Below, piece by piece: positions 60,412 through 64,000 of a stretch of 64,000 bases of DNA. The stretch covers positions 6,913,131-6,977,130 of the forward strand of contig OZ059894.1 of NCBI GenBank assembly GCA_964057225.1, read 5' to 3'. The position numbers were made by a program, and so were the translations under genes. The stretch is from Auanema rhodensis (lineage: Eukaryota > Nematoda > Chromadorea > Rhabditida > Rhabditidae). Each line of letters opens with the position of its first letter. Positions within the stretch are counted from its first letter, which is position 1. A model generated the notes under the pieces. That model made no database searches, was not told where the DNA came from, and was given only the letters and a program-made list of their open reading frames with translations.

Positions 60412-61474
60412 ATGAGTGGTAGGGTAGGAGGTGGACCACCGGGTACTGCTTCAACAACCGGCAAGTATAGAGTAAAATATATGAAACTAATTTTAAAACT
60501 TTAGTCGGCCCATTGTACCAATCATATAAAAATCCAAGTTGGCCACCGAATTATATCAATCCGGAAAATGCTTTGGAATATTTCTGTAACACAGCTAATT
60601 GTTTTTATGATCCCTCTTCCTGTAATCAACAAATTAGAATGCAAAATATTTCTCGACCGTTAGATGAATGCTTAACGTAAGTTTTGAACTTAAATTCTAT
60701 TTTCAATTTCTATTTTTTTCAAGAAACATGGTTGGCATACAGTATGTTTTATGGAGTGCTCAACCACCTCTTTATATTATTTGTAAACATAGAAGAAATT
60801 CAGCACAAAATGGTTTTTGTCATTTTTCTTTTCTTTTTAAATAATATTTTTAGTTACACCATTGGCATATTATTATATTATAAATGGTGTAGTTTCTCAA
60901 TGTCCAGATCTCTTATCGTTTGTCCAAACTCGGCTACTTGGTTCAATTGACCCCCTGAAAAAAGCTTTTGATGAAGTTGTACAATATTCAAAGTAAGTTA
61001 TTAATATTATGTTTTTAGTTATACATTATATGTTTAGATATAATGTGGCGAAGGGATATTATTGGGAATTTAAGAATAAGCCCTCAAGTTCCGAAGAAAA
61101 GGTAATCAATTTCTGAGTTTAACATCTAATTATAACAATTTGTAAATTATAGGAAGAAGAGAAACCTTTACAAGCTCGTAGTAGTCATTTTCAACAGACT
61201 CGCACTTCAATGTTAATGAAAAACTTATTTGAAATGTTCCCTCCAGCAAATGGCGTTGATGTTGGCCCGGTATGCTTTTAATTTTTTTAAAATGTTTTTA
61301 TCAAGTTGCCAAATCCTGTAATCTTTGTGATTTCCTTTTTTCTTTTAGAATGCACAAACGGACCAACCAAAAATTGAAGTTATTGAAGAAGAGCCCACAT
61401 CTATGGATACATCTACAAGTCTCCCTATTAAACCTGCCCCACCTTTAGATCCACCAGCTAAAAAAGCGAAGTAA
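60412..61474 (+). CDS. mdt-6: Mediator complex subunit 6
   Basis: Seven exons join to 251 residues: 60412-60460, 60505-60676, 60724-60812, 60854-60992, 61038-61101, 61153-61269 and 61349-61474. MED6 is in the head module of Mediator and links activators to RNA polymerase II. Conserved parts are NPENALEYFCNTANCFYDP (matching the NPFYD region of other MED6), MVGIQYVLWSAQPPLYIICK, TPLAYYYIINGVV, CPDLLSFVQTRLLGSI and KGYYWEFKN. The C-terminus is acidic and then ends PPAKKAK. The first intron is best read with a GC donor (GCAAGT at 60461); a weaker GT donor at 60443 gives the same phase and a protein six residues shorter. Confidence 0.93.
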
Positions 61475-62065
61475 TTTTTTATTGTACATATTGTTAGGTA
61501 TTATCATTGATTTCTTTGTTTTGTTCATTTCATCTGAATTCATTCATGTTCGGAACATAAATTTGTATGACCCTATTTGTTGTTTGATATTTCCTTCATA
61601 TGTCCAATCTTTGTAAAGCTTTCTTCCCACATTGTCTAAATTGAAGCCCAAAAATTGGCTAAAGATGTTGAAAATTGAATAAAAGGAGAAAGTCAATGAA
61701 TCGAATGAGATATACTTTATGAAAATGGAAATATAAATGATATGTAGGAGGATGCAGAATTATTTTTACACGGCGCCTTAATGGTATGTCCCTATCTCTA
61801 TCACTGATAGCAATTCGTTTCGTCAGTAAACCTTCTTCTCCCCAAACTTTGCTGGTTTCCCGTGTGAAATTTAATAGACCCTATTGAAGACGTTTTTTTC
61901 CTGAAAAGGCGCCGGTTTTTGTGAAAAAAACGGTCAGCTGACGCTTCGGATGCTGCTTGTGGCTAGCCTGTATTCATTATTTTTTATTCAACTTTTTTGT
62001 ACTTCTTCGTTATTTATTTAACATAAAACAGCTGCCTACAATAAATTTGACGACAGAAATCACGG
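61475..62065. other. Intergenic region upstream of the last gene
   Basis: No exon is supported. GC content rises toward 62066, which suggests a promoter or 5' untranslated leader for the next gene. Confidence 0.5.
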
Positions 62066-63398
62066 ATGGTTTTGCGGCTGGGGCTCGACGAGCCAACTAC
62101 TAGTGGTTCGCCTTTGAGTTATTTGGACGTTTCTAACATGAGTCGATCTTGGACGTATGCTATCAACACCAAGAAGGCTTTTCAGACGTCAGAAAGCAAC
62201 AGATCAGCGTCTCGTATCCGCTACTTTTGCGGTGGCTTTGACAATAGTAGTTGTAGGAGTAGCGGCAGCAACATCACAACAAGGACGGAGGGTGGGCGGA
62301 GCTGGCTAGAGTTAACGGACGGCCAACTAGATACTCGGTCACAATCTGCCAGCACGATGGTCAGCACCAGTACGACAACGACGATGACGACGATGTTGGC
62401 AATCGGCATCACAATGAAGTTTGCGGATCATCCACATGTGATCCCCAACAGGATTGATGAGCCAACTCTCCAGCGATCCAACCGTCAAGGCGACCATCGT
62501 CGTATACGTACTGACCTACGAAGCAACGACAATAACGAATACGACAACGACTATCCAATGGCCAGACGACGACGACGACGATTTTCTGATGGCCACGACG
62601 ACCACGACCTAAACGACTATCCCACCGGCTTCTCGACAACCCGCGCCTCCTTGCGCCAGAGGAGGAAGAAGCATGTCCCGTCCTCATACGATAAATCCCT
62701 TTTTTCCTCCGTCTTCCACTACTGTCGAATAGCTAGACGATCGATACTTTTGGCCTTAGTATTGCTTTCATTGATAATGACGAGTAGCGCAGCACCACCA
62801 GCTCAACGACGAGATGACTCTACATCAGTACATCTTGTACCTCAGCACATTTCCCCCATTTCTCGTGACATTATTCCTTCTTCTGATTCTGAACCACTAT
62901 CCGTGAGAGATGGTTTCATACCCTTTTCAATAGGTAAGTTAAACTTCTTTTCTTTATTTTACTTAAATTTACTCCATGCTCATGTACTTATCTATATATC
63001 TTACTTAGTTCAAAAATCCAGATCCATTATCCTGTGTATCGTGCTGTTTATCGCGTTTTCTTTTAAAATTGTTTGGATTTCCTTTGTTGCTCTTATCAGG
63101 CTCTTGCACTCATCAGCATCTTCAAGGACAGAAAAAAAAAACTTTTTTTGCTCATTATTCTTTGGAGATTATCGATTAGTTCAGTTGTTGATGTTAGTTG
63201 AGTTGTGATGTAGTGTGCACCTTATCCATTTAACTCATTTTATCATCACGCTCAGGTTTTCTAATTTTTCAGGAAATTCAACTGTAGCCAAGGAACAATC
63301 AAAAAACACATTCTATTCGCTTGGACATGATATTAATACAGAATCTAATCCACCAATAATTATTGCGGATAAGCCGAAAAAGAAAAATCGAAAACCAG
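62066..63398 (+). CDS. Membrane-anchored protein with long basic N-terminus, 5' part
   Basis: Two exons are clear, 62066-62933 and 63273-63398, joined in phase 1. The first encodes 289 residues and is far richer in G and C than the window. Its first 225 residues are polar, Ser/Thr- and Arg/Asp-rich (YPMARRRRRRFSDGHDD). A single hydrophobic helix follows (SILLALVLLSLIMTSSAA), then a polar stretch (PPAQRRDDSTSVHLVPQ) and, in exon 2, a basic end (KPKKKNRKP). This fits a type II membrane protein or a protein with an internal signal. A possible third exon at 63741-63805 (phase-matched, with two cysteines) would end at TAG 63806-63808. I do not recognise the family, and the gene may run beyond the window. 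Confidence 0.65.
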
Positions 63399-64000
63399 GT
63401 AAGACAAGATGATTCAGCTAACTATTTCTCATTCTCCCGCCATGTACATGCTCCATGTACATGCTACATTTCAATCTATTTCACTTTTTTTTCATTTCTA
63501 TCACATGTCCTTCAATATTTCTTTTCTAACGCTAATTATCAAACGATTTATCTTTCATTGACTCAATTCACTTAATCACCCGTGTTTATGAACGAAGAAG
63601 TCTTCATTCTTTTCTTCTTCCTCATTCTACTTTCTGTACCACGTATTACAAACATAATCTAATTTCATAATGTTAATTGTTTCCAAGCAGCTTCTTAGTA
63701 AGCATATCGAGAACAGCATAACCCATACAGCGAAATCCAGTTAATGAGTTCAACTGTGGGGAACAACCTGCCGAACAACCCACTCGTCTCAATTGCCATT
63801 TGCAATAGGGATGAACTTTGTTCCCATTTCGAAGTCCGGGGACATCTTTCTATCTCTAAACCCTCTATGTGGACCATAATGATATTATCTCTCTATTCAA
63901 CTCGCCTTATATTATCTAGCAATCAACTACCAGAAACATTATGACAGTGATATAAAATTGTCTCACGATTTTTCTGGAAAAAAGCCGTCACAGCGGCTGA
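63399..64000. other. Intron or 3' part of the last gene, to the window end
   Basis: A pyrimidine-rich intron follows the donor at 63399. An acceptor CCAG ends at 63740; the next bases, read in phase, give NEFNCGEQPAEQPTRLNCHL and then a TAG. If this is the terminal exon the protein would be about 353 residues. Nothing else is supported. Confidence 0.35.

Noticed and set aside
62221-62687. Minus-strand open frames opposite the GC-rich first exon of the last gene
   Set aside because: The plus-strand frame is longer and continues in phase into a second exon; the minus frames are its shadow.

Overview
The window reads as nuclear DNA of a nematode, most like a rhabditid. It is AT-rich and dense with short introns, about 45-60 nt each, that end in TTTTCAG or TTTTAG. 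It carries nematode-typical families (transthyretin-like proteins, a serpentine chemoreceptor), closely spaced same-strand gene pairs of operon type, and a bir-1/skp-1 pair in the same order as in the known C. elegans operon. Exons were joined by hand by splice consensus and reading phase; nearly every model closes in frame. No prokaryotic, viral or mobile-element gene was recognised.

Layout. 1-965 (+): 3' end of the alpha-1,6-fucosyltransferase gene fut-8. 3150-5524 (+): EGF-repeat single-pass membrane protein. 6845-11301 (-): amino acid transporter of the AAAP type. 12305-15716 (-): two tandem GLD-2-like nucleotidyltransferases. 15717-25188: 9.4 kb with no confident gene. 25189-31071 (+): nkcc-1, a Na-K-2Cl cotransporter with three RFxV kinase-docking motifs. 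31369-36202: three transthyretin-like genes with a chemoreceptor between them. 37032-37599 (+): small basic/coiled-coil (bZIP-like) protein. 38155-41109 (-): skp-1 (SNW/SKIP) downstream of bir-1 (survivin-type BIR). 41110-47765: 6.6 kb of mostly simple sequence with one orphan exon candidate. 47766-53347 (+): sipa-1, a RapGAP/PDZ/coiled-coil protein. 57412-58486 (+): secreted Kunitz protein. 59775-61474 (+): unrecognised 128-aa protein followed by mdt-6 (Mediator MED6). 62066 onward (+): start of a gene with a GC-rich first exon and a membrane anchor, running toward the window edge.

Three same-strand pairs look like operons, from spacing of 138-176 nt, a polyadenylation signal in between and an AG acceptor just before the downstream ATG: the two nucleotidyltransferases, bir-1/skp-1, and the unknown gene with mdt-6. 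The clearest points for follow-up are the RFxV motifs cut by exon junctions in nkcc-1, two introns that need non-AG acceptors (GT-AA and GT-GG), the diverged nucleotidyltransferase pair, and an orphan phase-0 exon at 43786-43935. No evidence for a wholly new biological system was found.
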